Notes under the pieces: generated by a model
The model's database searches: none
What the model saw: only the letters and a program-made list of their open reading frames with translations
Told to the model about the DNA's origin: nothing
Assembly (NCBI GenBank): GCA_020633825.1
Contig: JACKCV010000006.1
Location: forward strand, 57,245 to 121,244
From: Fibrobacteria bacterium
Lineage (GTDB): Bacteria; Fibrobacterota; Fibrobacteria; UBA5070
Direction: 5' to 3'
DNA length: 64,000 bases
In this document: positions 34,415 to 42,889 of the stretch, in pieces
Position numbering within the stretch: position 1 is the stretch's first letter
How the letters are laid out: each line of letters starts with the position of its first letter
Program-made: the position numbers and the translations under genes

Positions 34415-36529
34415 ATGACCTTCCGCTCCGTGCGCTCGATCTTGATCGCCGGCACTCTCCTCCTTGCCGCCTCCCCCACCCAGGCTCTCCTCGACCCCTG
34501 CTCGTTCAACTTCGGAATGAGCTGGGACAAGGGGCCGAATTTTCCCGAAGAAGTGGGATACGTCACGATCTGGACCAACTCCGGTTGGGACGGCGGGTAC
34601 CACGGCGGCATGCTCAACGGGCTGAAGAACACCGACAAGACCCCGGTATTCTACGGGTACTTGATCGCCAAGACCTCCGGGCTGGGAGACTGCGACGTCA
34701 CCAGCGGGAACAACCTCTGCACCGACGGCGCCAACTACATCCGGCGCAACATGGACAAGATCACCAACGCCTACAAATCCTTCGCCCAGAGCGCCGCGGC
34801 CATCTGGGGCAAGGAGAGGCAGATCGTCTTCATGATCGAGCCCGACTTCTACCAGTACTTCCAATCGGACAAGCAGGGAGGCAACCCCATCCCCCGTGAT
34901 TCCGCGAACGTGATCATGAAGCAGATCCACGACGCGGTTCGCTCCGCACTTCCGCAAGCGGAGTTCTCCTTCGACATCTCCCCATGGGCATCCCAGAAGA
35001 TCTGGTTCGGGGTCTTCGACGCCGACGAATTCGCCTGGGCGAACACCTCCGGAGGACGGACCGAAGGTGGAAACACCAAGATCCGATCGGAGAACAACAC
35101 GACCTGGGCATCGGCCAGCACCGCGCTCAAACGCGGAATCATCGCCGATGTCGGCTACGGCGTGGGCGGCGGCCCCGATGCCAACGGAATCGCCGCGTGG
35201 AACGACGTCGACAACCTGAACGCCCGCATCGCCGACGGCGTGGTGGCGATCACCAACGTGCTTGCCGACTACTCCTGGGGATCGACTCTCAAAGCGATCC
35301 GCCCCAAGCTGACCGGCGAGTTGGCCAGCTGCCGTGAAACGGGTCCCAAGACGCCCAAATACGCCTTGTCCACCACCGTGGTCGGCTCCGGCAGCATCGC
35401 CCTGGATCGTTCCGGCTCGCTCTTCGATTCCGGAACGGTCGTGCGCGCCGCCGCCGTGCCGATTATCGGCTACCGATTCGTTTCCTGGACCGGGGATGCC
35501 ACCGGAAAGGACCCCATGGTTTCCTTGACTCTCGACAAGGCCCGGTCGCTGACGGCCACCTTCGAGAAGACCGAAGTGGGCCCGCCGGTGGGCACCGGCG
35601 CCGACCTGGTCCGTGGCGGGGACTTCTCCAATTCCGGCAGCGACTGGTCGCTGGCCGTCAATTGCGGTGCCGCCACCTCCTCGATCGAGAACGGGGTCGC
35701 CACCATCCAGATCACCGATGCCGGAAGTGCTCCCTACTGCATCCAATGGCGTCAAACGGGAATCGAATTGCAGTCGGGGAAGACCTACCAATTCTCCTTC
35801 GACGCCAAGGCCTCGGGATCCCGCACCATGGTGGGCTACGTCGGGCAAAGCGGGGATCCCTACACCAACTACGCCATGGGATCCAACGCGGACTGGGTCG
35901 TGGACCTCACCAGCCAGATGAAATCGTTCAACAAGTCCTTCACCATGACCACCACCGACGGAGATGCGCGCATCGACATCAACCTGGGTGGAGCGTCCAC
36001 CGGGACGGTCACCTTGGACAACGTCGTGCTGCGGTCCGGCCGCGCCTTGCCGCAGTATCCCTTGACGACCTCGGTCATCGGAACCGGCAAGCATTCCATC
36101 CTCCGCGTCCCCGACCAGGCCAAATACGATTCGGGTTCCTCCGTCGCCCTGTTCGCGATCCCCGACTCCACCACTCCCTTCACCCGCTGGATCGGCGATG
36201 CCAACGGAACGGCGAGTGCCACCGTGGTGATGCTCGACGGCGAGAAGACCGTGTCAGGAGTCTTCGGCACCGTGGGAGTGGGTTCTCGCACCGTCCGAAC
36301 CTCCCACCTCCGCCGGGAGGGAAATCGCCTGGTGGTGTCGGGATTCACGGGCTCGGCGACCATCCGCCTGCGTCAGGCCGACGGCTCCGGCGTCCTGGTT
36401 CTGCATCGTGGTCCGGTCGCGGATGGTCAGTCCTTCCGAATCCCGTCGGCCTTGGCTCGCGGGCTCTACCTGGCGGAAGTGCGCTCGTCCTCGTGGAGTG
36501 AAACGCTCCCGCTGCCCGCCCTGGATTGA
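34415..36529 (+). CDS. secreted multidomain carbohydrate-active-like protein
   Basis: 704 residues with signal peptide (LIAGTLLLAASPTQA) and Shine-Dalgarno AAGGTG. Residues about 25-305 form an enzyme-like domain with conserved-looking acidic motifs (VFMIEPDFYQYF, FSFDISPW, GVFDADEFAW), which might be a glycoside hydrolase core. A bacterial repeat domain (ALSTTVVGSGSI...GYRFVSWTGDATG) covers about 310-385. A CBM4/9-like carbohydrate-binding module (LVRGGDFSNSGSDWSL) covers about 395-545, a second repeat domain about 550-620, and the C-terminus resembles a sorting domain. This layout is common in polysaccharide degraders. No catalytic family is claimed. Confidence 0.7.
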   Translation: MTFRSVRSILIAGTLLLAASPTQALLDPCSFNFGMSWDKGPNFPEEVGYVTIWTNSGWDGGYHGGMLNGLKNTDKTPVFYGYLIAKTSGLGDCDVTSGNNLCTDGANYIRRNMDKITNAYKSFAQSAAAIWGKERQIVFMIEPDFYQYFQSDKQGGNPIPRDSANVIMKQIHDAVRSALPQAEFSFDISPWASQKIWFGVFDADEFAWANTSGGRTEGGNTKIRSENNTTWASASTALKRGIIADVGYGVGGGPDANGIAAWNDVDNLNARIADGVVAITNVLADYSWGSTLKAIRPKLTGELASCRETGPKTPKYALSTTVVGSGSIALDRSGSLFDSGTVVRAAAVPIIGYRFVSWTGDATGKDPMVSLTLDKARSLTATFEKTEVGPPVGTGADLVRGGDFSNSGSDWSLAVNCGAATSSIENGVATIQITDAGSAPYCIQWRQTGIELQSGKTYQFSFDAKASGSRTMVGYVGQSGDPYTNYAMGSNADWVVDLTSQMKSFNKSFTMTTTDGDARIDINLGGASTGTVTLDNVVLRSGRALPQYPLTTSVIGTGKHSILRVPDQAKYDSGSSVALFAIPDSTTPFTRWIGDANGTASATVVMLDGEKTVSGVFGTVGVGSRTVRTSHLRREGNRLVVSGFTGSATIRLRQADGSGVLVLHRGPVADGQSFRIPSALARGLYLAEVRSSSWSETLPLPALD

Positions 36530-36998
36530 CCCTCTCCAGGCCCGGCTGCCGTCCTCCGACTCCTTTCTATGGGGTCGAGATCGGTGCGTCGGGCCGTCCC
36601 TCCCTTTCGCCCCCCTGATCCGCCCCTTCGATCGCCGTGACGCCTTCGAGGGGCCCTCCTCCCCGAGTTGCGCCATCCCCTCCCTTGGCGCAGATCGATC
36701 CGACTTGGTGACCCGCGCCCTTGTTCCCAAAAGTCCCCGGCGCGCCGAAATTGTCGCCATTTGCGCCGAAATGTCATTGGCATCCAGTCCGGCCCTTCCC
36801 CCGTTGTGGGGAAAAATCTCCCTTTCCCCGTTCGATCGCCTTCGGACTTCAGGGCGGCACGGAGATTGCCGATGGGATTCCAGGGAGGGGTGGTCCCCCC
36901 TCTGATGGAATTCGCTCCACCAGGGGGGACAGCCCCGATCCGGGCAGTTTCTCCGTCGGCGAACGGAGATCTCCCTTCGACAACAAAGGAGGACCGTC
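36530..36998. promoter_or_regulatory. 469-bp intergenic region with strong hairpins
   Basis: No gene is supported. It contains ggggaaa/tttcccc (36816-36837) and a 9-bp perfect stem gtcccccct/aggggggac (36893-36901 with 36922-36930), about 70 nt before the next start. The second could form a structured leader for the gene at 36999. An AGGAGG Shine-Dalgarno precedes that gene. Confidence 0.4.
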
Positions 36999-37565
36999 AT
37001 GGAAGGCATCGATCTTCAGACCAGGGATCTCTTCGGTTGGTTCGCCGAGCGGATCCTCGAAGCGCGGCAGAAGCGGGAACGTCATGATGTGCTCGGCGAG
37101 GAAGAGCCGGCCTGCACCATCTACCTGGCCGGGCTCCTCACCCACATGACCAGCCGGCAGTGGCTGGTTCATCTGGACCAGAAGGGGGAACGGCTCGACA
37201 TGGATGTCGCCCATCGGGCCTCCAAGGAAGGCAGTCCTCGCCAGCGACTGGAGACCTACCAAGCCGCAGCGGATCGCTACCTCCTCTACCTCGGACTCTG
37301 GGACGGACTGCAGGGCAACCAGCAGGGCCGGTACTACCAGATCACGGAGGACAACCTGGCCAATCGCGCCAGCGCCTACTACGGCTTCGCGGCCGACCTG
37401 GCCGGACGGATGCCGCCTCCGCGGTCCCAGCACGTCCGGGTCTTCCAGGAATTCGCGATCAATCTGAGGGCCTGGCTGGGCACGTTGCTCTCCCTGCGTG
37501 GGGACATCCTCGGGCTCTATCCGACCTTGAGTCCCGGAGAGGAGTTCCATCTCTCCCTGACCTGA
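36999..37565 (+). CDS. protein of unknown function
   Basis: 188 residues; strong Shine-Dalgarno (AAAGGAGGACCGTC). No signal peptide or membrane helix. The sequence is mostly helical with many aromatic and charged residues (DLFGWFAERILEARQKRERHD, RLETYQAAADRYLLYLGLWDGL). Codon use matches neighbouring real genes. No family recognised. A cytoplasmic helical-bundle protein is the most that can be said. Confidence 0.7.
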   Translation: MEGIDLQTRDLFGWFAERILEARQKRERHDVLGEEEPACTIYLAGLLTHMTSRQWLVHLDQKGERLDMDVAHRASKEGSPRQRLETYQAAADRYLLYLGLWDGLQGNQQGRYYQITEDNLANRASAYYGFAADLAGRMPPPRSQHVRVFQEFAINLRAWLGTLLSLRGDILGLYPTLSPGEEFHLSLT

Positions 37566-37667
37566 GGAGAGGTTTCCCCGCCCTCCCGGAGATCGTCCTG
37601 CACGCCGACCGGCGATGTCCCGAGTGCGGCGACGGATCGCATTTCGGAATTCGGGGTTCCCTTCGAG

Positions 37668-37741
37668 CATGCCCACCACCAAGGAGCGCCCCTCCCCCTT
37701 TGGGGCACTCGTGCGGGTCGAGTGGGCATTTCTCATGCCCA
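37668..37741. repeat. atgcccac/gtgggcat hairpin cluster
   Basis: In the 263-bp gap before the VIT-VWA gene, atgcccac occurs at about 37669 and 37734, with its complement gtgggcat at 37723-37730. Two alternative hairpins are possible; the tighter one (5-nt loop) is gtgggcat-ttctc-atgcccac. It may terminate the upstream gene or act as a switch. Confidence 0.4.
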
Positions 37742-37828
37742 CCTTCGAGTGAACCGATCGCCGGTTTCGACGACAGATTCCTGCAGATCGCCCCCACGCC
37801 GGGGGCCCCCCCTGCCAAGGAGTCTTCC

Positions 37829-40024
37829 ATGAAATCTCGCATCCTCCCCCTTCTTTTCCTCACCTGGGTCGGCTCCGGCTCGGCCCTGGGGATCCGGTCG
37901 CTGGAAATCGAAAAAATCAAAGGCCCCTCCTGCCTGATCGTCGACTCCGCCGCAGGCTCCCAATTCCCCCTGGCCCCGTTCTTCACTCGGGTGAACACGA
38001 TCCTCGACGACGGTGTGGCGCAGGCGACCATGATCCAATCCTTCGCCAACCCCCTCGATCACGCCACCGAGATCGCCTACGTCTTCCCGCTTCCCGAGCG
38101 CGGGGCCGTGCACGCCATGAGCTACCAGATCCACGACAGCTTGTTCCGTGCCACCATCCAGGAGAAGGAGCGCGCCCAGGAGATCTACGACTCCATCCGA
38201 AAGGCGGGAGGTTCGGCCGCCATCCTGATCCAGGAGCGACCCAACGTCTTCCAGCAGAAGATGGCCTCGGTCGGCCCCCATGACACGGTCCACGTCGAGA
38301 TCAAGGTCCTGGTTCCCTTGAAATACGTCGACGGATCCTGGGAGCTGGCCTTTCCGACCATGGTGGGCGAACGCTACTCCTCCGAAGGAGCTTCCCCGGT
38401 CGTGGGAACCCTCGGAGGATGGAATCCCCCCGAGGACCGTTCCGGACCCGGGTTCCAGTTCAACATCACCGTGGGAGCGGGATTGTCGGCAGATCGGATC
38501 GAGAGCCCCACCCATCCTTTGCGGGAGCGGGATTTCAAGCAGCAGAAGCTCGAGCTGGCCTTGCGCGGCATGATCGACACCACGGCCCCCGAGGATCCGG
38601 CCCGCAAGTCGGCCTTGGTGCTCGAACCCCTCGACACCTATCCCAATCGGGACCTGGTCCTGCGGGTGCACCGGGCTTCGAAGGGGATCGACGCCATCGT
38701 CACCAGCTGGAAACCCGCAGGGCGCGACACCGGATTCTTCCACATGGTCCTGCTTCCCGATCTCGATTCCGCCACCACGACGCCACGTGCGCCCTTGGAT
38801 GTGATCCTGCTGGTGGATCGCTCCGGTTCGCAATCGGGGTGGCCGATGGATCGCGAAAAGGAAGTCGCCCAGTCCATCCTCTCCCGCCTGGGCCCGACGG
38901 ACCAGGTGACGGTGATGGCGTTCGACGATGTGAACGAATACGCCCTGGGCCGAACCCCGGTCCCGGCCACGGCGGAAAACGTCGCCATCGCCTCCCGCTT
39001 CGTGGGAAATCTCGACGCCCGCGGTGGAACCCAGCTGAGGTCCGCTCTGCAGGCCGCCCTCGCCGTGCCGCTATCGGGAGATCGTCAGCGCCTGATCGTC
39101 CTGCTCACCGACGGCTTCATCACCGACGAAGCCGCGATCCTCGACGACCTCGAAAGGGCCAGCCCCGCCCCGCAGGTCCTGACCTTCGGATGCGGAGGCA
39201 GCCTGAACCGCTACCTGCTGGAAAGCGCGGCGGCGGTGGGAGGGGGATTCGCCACCATCCTGACAGCCACGGAGCGCGCCGATTCGGCCACGGCCGTGGC
39301 CTGGGGACGGATCGAGAGCCCGCAAGTCCAAGGGGTTCGTCTCGACTTCGCATCGCTCGGCGGACACGACCTGGTGATCCCCCAGTCGGATCGACTCTAC
39401 CGCGGCCTCCCCCTGGAGATCGACGGAAAGTACCTCGACGGGGGAAGGCAATCCATCGTCGTGCGCGGCCAACGGTCGGGGGAGTCCTGGTCCATGGAGC
39501 GCGACGTCGATCTGATCGAGGGCTCCAGCCTGAATTGGGGTGTCCCCCGCCTGTGGGCGCGATCGGCCATATCCCGGCTGGAGCTCCAGCAGGGAATCTC
39601 CGACGACAACAAGGACAGCATCGTCGCCCTCTCGACCTCGTGGCAGATCCTGTCGAAATACACGGCCTTCCTGGCCGCCTTCGGTCAACCTGTCGAGGCG
39701 GACGCCTCCCTGGCCAAGGCCTACCAGTCGAGCCAGGCCACGGAGGTGCGACGCATCGAGGCTCCCGCGTCGCATCGCCTGGATCTGCGTTTGTCGCGGG
39801 GAATCCTGCATGTGCGGTGGGGTGCCGGAGAGTCCGTGACGCGGATCCGGATCCTCGGATTGGATGGACGGATCGTCCGCACCCTGGAGGTGGCCCCGGG
39901 CGCGTACGAAGCGACCTGGAACGGCACCGACGACCGCGGGGCCCGGCTCCTGGCCGGGACCTGGATCGTGGAAATCCAGTCTTCCCGGGGCATCGAGCGG
40001 CGTTCCTTCGCCTGGATACCCTGA
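37829..40024 (+). CDS. secreted VIT-VWA domain protein
   Basis: 731 residues with signal peptide (ILPLLFLTWVGSGSALG) and AAGGAG Shine-Dalgarno. A VIT domain (about 40-180; ATEIAYVFPLPERGAVHAMS, RATIQEKERAQEIYDSI) is followed by a VWA domain from about residue 325. The VWA domain has an intact metal-ion-dependent adhesion site, DRSGS in VILLVDRSGSQSG. The last ~80 residues are a FlgD-like/sorting Ig domain (IRILGLDGRIVRTLEVAPGAYEATWNGTDDRG). This resembles bacterial inter-alpha-trypsin-inhibitor-like surface proteins. Unlike the paralogue at 20772-23402, its VWA metal site is complete. Ligand unknown. Confidence 0.85.
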   Translation: MKSRILPLLFLTWVGSGSALGIRSLEIEKIKGPSCLIVDSAAGSQFPLAPFFTRVNTILDDGVAQATMIQSFANPLDHATEIAYVFPLPERGAVHAMSYQIHDSLFRATIQEKERAQEIYDSIRKAGGSAAILIQERPNVFQQKMASVGPHDTVHVEIKVLVPLKYVDGSWELAFPTMVGERYSSEGASPVVGTLGGWNPPEDRSGPGFQFNITVGAGLSADRIESPTHPLRERDFKQQKLELALRGMIDTTAPEDPARKSALVLEPLDTYPNRDLVLRVHRASKGIDAIVTSWKPAGRDTGFFHMVLLPDLDSATTTPRAPLDVILLVDRSGSQSGWPMDREKEVAQSILSRLGPTDQVTVMAFDDVNEYALGRTPVPATAENVAIASRFVGNLDARGGTQLRSALQAALAVPLSGDRQRLIVLLTDGFITDEAAILDDLERASPAPQVLTFGCGGSLNRYLLESAAAVGGGFATILTATERADSATAVAWGRIESPQVQGVRLDFASLGGHDLVIPQSDRLYRGLPLEIDGKYLDGGRQSIVVRGQRSGESWSMERDVDLIEGSSLNWGVPRLWARSAISRLELQQGISDDNKDSIVALSTSWQILSKYTAFLAAFGQPVEADASLAKAYQSSQATEVRRIEAPASHRLDLRLSRGILHVRWGAGESVTRIRILGLDGRIVRTLEVAPGAYEATWNGTDDRGARLLAGTWIVEIQSSRGIERRSFAWIP

Positions 40025-40031
40025 ATGCCAC

Positions 40032-40062
40032 ACGTCCCGCGCGGAGACTCCGTGCGGGACGT
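40032..40062. terminator. terminator between convergent VIT-VWA gene and nuoB
   Basis: Perfect 9-bp stem ACGTCCCGC/GCGGGACGT with a 13-nt loop, placed seven bases after the stop at 40024 and 52 bases from the nuoB stop. The T-tract is weak. Confidence 0.55.
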
Positions 40063-40113
40063 ATTCGGAAGAAGCGACAGCCGGTCCGATGTCCGAAGAC
40101 ACCGGAGGAGGCG

Positions 40114-40653
40114 TCAGACGATGGTGATGGGCTCGGAAGGACGACGTCCGAAGGTGCGGTACTCGTCGATGACCTTGCGCAGGGCCAGGACGCCGTCGAT
40201 CAAGGCCTCCGGACGCGGCGGGCAGCCGGGGATGTAGACATCGACGGGCACGTACTTGTCGACCCCGTTGAGGACCGAGTAACTGAATTTGCTGAAGGGT
40301 CCCCCGGCGTTGGCGCACGAGCCCATGCTCACCACCCAACGCGGTTCGGCCATCTGGTCGTAGAGGGTCTTGACCCGACTGGCCATCTTGTGCGTGATGG
40401 TCCCGGCGACCACCATGAGGTCGGCCTGCCGAGGAGTGGGCCGGGGAATCATCCCGAGTCGATCCCAGTCGTACTTGGGGCCGCCGGTCTGCATGAGCTC
40501 GATGCCGCAGCAGGCGGTGGCGAAGAGCAGGTACCACAAGGAGTTCTGGCGTCCCCAGTTGAGGAAATCGTCGACCGTGGTCAGGAGGATCTGTTCGTCC
40601 TCCCGGTTCCCGGTCTTCGAGGGAGTGGTCGGAACGGAATTGGGCTCAGACAT
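40114..40653 (-). CDS. nuoB: NuoB, NADH-quinone oxidoreductase subunit B
   Basis: 179-residue peripheral-arm subunit carrying the terminal 4Fe-4S cluster N2 next to the quinone site. Cluster ligands are visible as the tandem Cys in LFATACCGIELM, the Cys in MGSCANAGG and the Cys in YIPGCPPRPE. The ATG at 40653 (MSEPNS) gives a normal N-terminus and overlaps nuoA by eight bases. nuoC and later subunits do not follow; the next gene is convergent and unrelated, so the rest of complex I must be elsewhere. Confidence 0.95.
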   Translation of the reverse strand: MSEPNSVPTTPSKTGNREDEQILLTTVDDFLNWGRQNSLWYLLFATACCGIELMQTGGPKYDWDRLGMIPRPTPRQADLMVVAGTITHKMASRVKTLYDQMAEPRWVVSMGSCANAGGPFSKFSYSVLNGVDKYVPVDVYIPGCPPRPEALIDGVLALRKVIDEYRTFGRRPSEPITIV

Positions 40654-41095
40654 CGGTGCGATCTCCCTGGTCGATGCGGATGGTTCGATCCCAGCGGATA
40701 TCCCCCTTGGCGACGGCATAGACCAACCCCAAGGCCAGCGTGCCTGCGAAGATCCCGATCTTCGCCAGGGCGGCCCCGCCCGATCCTTCCGAAAGGAAGG
40801 TGGTGTAATGCGACAAGACGGGCATCAGCAGGGCGATTTCCACGTCGAACACCAGGAACAGGATGGCCACCAGGTAGAACCGATTGTTGAATCGGAACCA
40901 GGCCTGGCCGATGGGCTGTTCGCCGCACTCGTAGGTCTGGCGTTTGGCGTCGGTGTTCGGGATGCGACCGACCACACGGGTGATGAGGCGAACGATGGCC
41001 ATCATCACGAAGACGACGACGATCATGGTGATGCCGAGAAGGGCGATGGCCCCGTACTCTGCGTAGTGGTGCGATCCGGCGGACATAGGACTCAT
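40646..41095 (-). CDS. nuoA: NuoA, NADH-quinone oxidoreductase subunit A
   Basis: 149-residue membrane subunit with three helices: IALLGITMIVVVFVMMAIVRLI, then about 65-90 (FYLVAILFLVFDVEIALLMP, with the conserved acidic FDVE), then IGIFAGTLALGLVYAVA. The YECGEQPIGQAW loop is characteristic. The first ATG (41095) lies seven bases after a TATTTT -10 box with no Shine-Dalgarno, so the mRNA is probably leaderless; an ATG three codons later is an alternative. Confidence 0.94.
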   Translation of the reverse strand: MSPMSAGSHHYAEYGAIALLGITMIVVVFVMMAIVRLITRVVGRIPNTDAKRQTYECGEQPIGQAWFRFNNRFYLVAILFLVFDVEIALLMPVLSHYTTFLSEGSGGAALAKIGIFAGTLALGLVYAVAKGDIRWDRTIRIDQGDRTDV

Positions 41096-41102
41096 GGAGG
41101 GA

Positions 41103-41108
41103 AAAATA
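41103..41108 (-). promoter_or_regulatory. -10 box of nuoAB (leaderless)
   Basis: TATTTT on the minus strand, seven bases before the ATG at 41095. The intervening TCCCTCC cannot act as a Shine-Dalgarno. Confidence 0.45.
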
Positions 41109-41363
41109 GATCCTTCGAGCGATCATGCCCCGACTCGGTCGATTTCGGGGTATCCCCCCCCCTACGATCCCCCTTCCGCCGGCGAATCCAGGGACAGGTC
41201 CAGGCTCTCCCGCCGCAGGGCCTTCCCGTTGGTGGGGGACTCCCGCGGGAAGCCTCGGCGATTGCATTTTACCCATCCCTTTCCGAGGGGCGGGAACGGA
41301 AGGAATGACCATCCCCCCCTCCCCGACCACTCCGAACCACCTTTCGCTTGGCAGAATCCAGTC

Positions 41364-41636
41364 ATGGGAAGCATTCAGGATCGTTTGCAGGAAATCGATC
41401 GTCGCTTGGAGCAGATCCCCCTCGGGTCCATCGAAATCCATTCCCGAGGTGGAGATCGGGTCGCCTTCCGGGTCTCGAAGCTCGGGCCCCACACCCGGTT
41501 CGCCCGCATCGGTCCGCAGGGCGGTCCGGAACATCTGGAGGCGGTGGCCCTGCTGGAGGAGAGGCGCGCCCTGTCCCGGGAACGCAAGGAACTCGTCGCC
41601 AGATTGCTCGAACCTTCGAAGCCCCGAGGATTCTAG
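41364..41636 (+). CDS. small protein of unknown function
   Basis: 90 residues: a charged helix (IQDRLQEIDRRLEQIP), a short beta region (GSIEIHSRGGDRVAFRVSKLG) and a second charged helix (HLEAVALLEERRALSRERKELVARLLEP). Helix-strand-helix proteins of this kind, ending in a reactive-looking Arg/Lys helix, are common but uncharacterised. No clear Shine-Dalgarno. The short length keeps confidence moderate. Confidence 0.5.
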   Translation: MGSIQDRLQEIDRRLEQIPLGSIEIHSRGGDRVAFRVSKLGPHTRFARIGPQGGPEHLEAVALLEERRALSRERKELVARLLEPSKPRGF

Positions 41637-41715
41637 GTTCTTGGCCGAGAGCGTTCCCGATGGGCCATCGCACGTTGCGCCCGCTCCGTCGGTGAATCCT
41701 CCTGCAGGAGACCCC

Positions 41716-42696
41716 TTGGCTTGGCTGTACCACCCCCAGGAAATCGTTTGGCGCCCCGCAGCAAGATCCTCCCTGGCTCGCAGCGTCGCCCGGCTCCTGC
41801 AGGAAACCCGCCCGACCGCCTGGGTCGCCCATGCCGCGGATTGGTCGGCCGACCCTGGAACTCCGGACCTGCTGGAAGCTCGTGGACATCGGATCCCCCC
41901 CTCCGAGGATGGATCCCGCGATGGGGTGGAATGCGCCTTGGTGTGCAACGGCACGGAATCGGCATGGTCCTGCCAGGGCCATCCCGACGCGGTCCTTCAA
42001 TCGACGTTGCTCTCGTCGGTGGACTTGGCCATCGTGGAGGGAACGGCTCGCAGCGACGCCCCGTGGGTGGTGGAACTCGATTCCGAAGGGTGCGGATTGG
42101 AGAGGATCCCGCGCGAGGAACGCTCCCGGGTGATCGCCCTGGTGGGGACCGTCCCCCCTCGCACGGACCTGCCCCCGGGCGGCATCCCACGTTTCGCTCC
42201 CCAGGAGCTTCCCGACCTCGCCGACCACCTTCTCGACCACTTGGAACAGCAGGCGAAAGCACGCCCCCTCTTGGGCTGGCTGCTCGAAGACCCGATGGCG
42301 CCGGACGACGATGCCTTCCAGGCTTTGACGGAAGCTTGCGACCGATCCTGGAGGACGGGGGCGCCCCCCGACCAGGAGGGCCACCTCGAATCGGCCCACC
42401 CTCGCTGGGGGGATGCGGGAACACTCCTGACCCTGATGGAGGGGAACCCGGGTTGTTCCATCGTCGTGTTCGACCCGCGCAAGAGCAGCGCCGGGAGACT
42501 CGAAACCCTCCTGGCCGAACGCGACGGCCTGGCGGAAGCCTCCGCGTATCCGGCCCCCGACACCCACATGCCGCTTCCCGGCTGCAGCGTCTGGGAACCG
42601 CGCGCCCGTCGCCGCCTGATGGGTTTGCTCGCCCAGGACGTTTCCTGCCTGCGACGCACGCTGGTCGCCTGTCGGACCCATCTTCTGCCTCGCTAG
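41716..42696 (+). CDS. MobB/MobA-like fusion lacking a P-loop
   Basis: Predicted 326 residues from a TTG at 41716 preceded by AGGAG; a TTG at 41641 is possible. The first ~160 residues resemble the GTPase MobB in the SVDLAIVEG and APWVVELD stretches. The segment that should be the Walker A loop (RPAARSSLARSVARLL) has lost the Gly-Lys-Ser/Thr core. The last ~110 residues resemble the C-terminal half of MobA-type nucleotidyltransferases (MPLPGCSVWEPRARRRLMGLL). The neighbours moaA and moeA support a molybdenum-cofactor link. It is probably not a working GTPase, perhaps a scaffold; the assignment is tentative. Confidence 0.45.
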   Translation: MAWLYHPQEIVWRPAARSSLARSVARLLQETRPTAWVAHAADWSADPGTPDLLEARGHRIPPSEDGSRDGVECALVCNGTESAWSCQGHPDAVLQSTLLSSVDLAIVEGTARSDAPWVVELDSEGCGLERIPREERSRVIALVGTVPPRTDLPPGGIPRFAPQELPDLADHLLDHLEQQAKARPLLGWLLEDPMAPDDDAFQALTEACDRSWRTGAPPDQEGHLESAHPRWGDAGTLLTLMEGNPGCSIVVFDPRKSSAGRLETLLAERDGLAEASAYPAPDTHMPLPGCSVWEPRARRRLMGLLAQDVSCLRRTLVACRTHLLPR

Positions 42697-42889
42697 GGAC
42701 GGTCCCGCTCACCGGCTGGAAAAGGTTCCGCCTTCCGTGACGGGGTCCAAGTGGGCGCAAGCGCCCCGGCTCGGCAACCCTCCCCCCTCCACCAGAATCG
42801 GGGGTCTGGTCGGCCCCGGACCGGGGATTCCACGCCCCTCCTCCAAGCCATCCCGTCCGCGAACCCGATCGGGCCGCGTCTGCGGGAAT

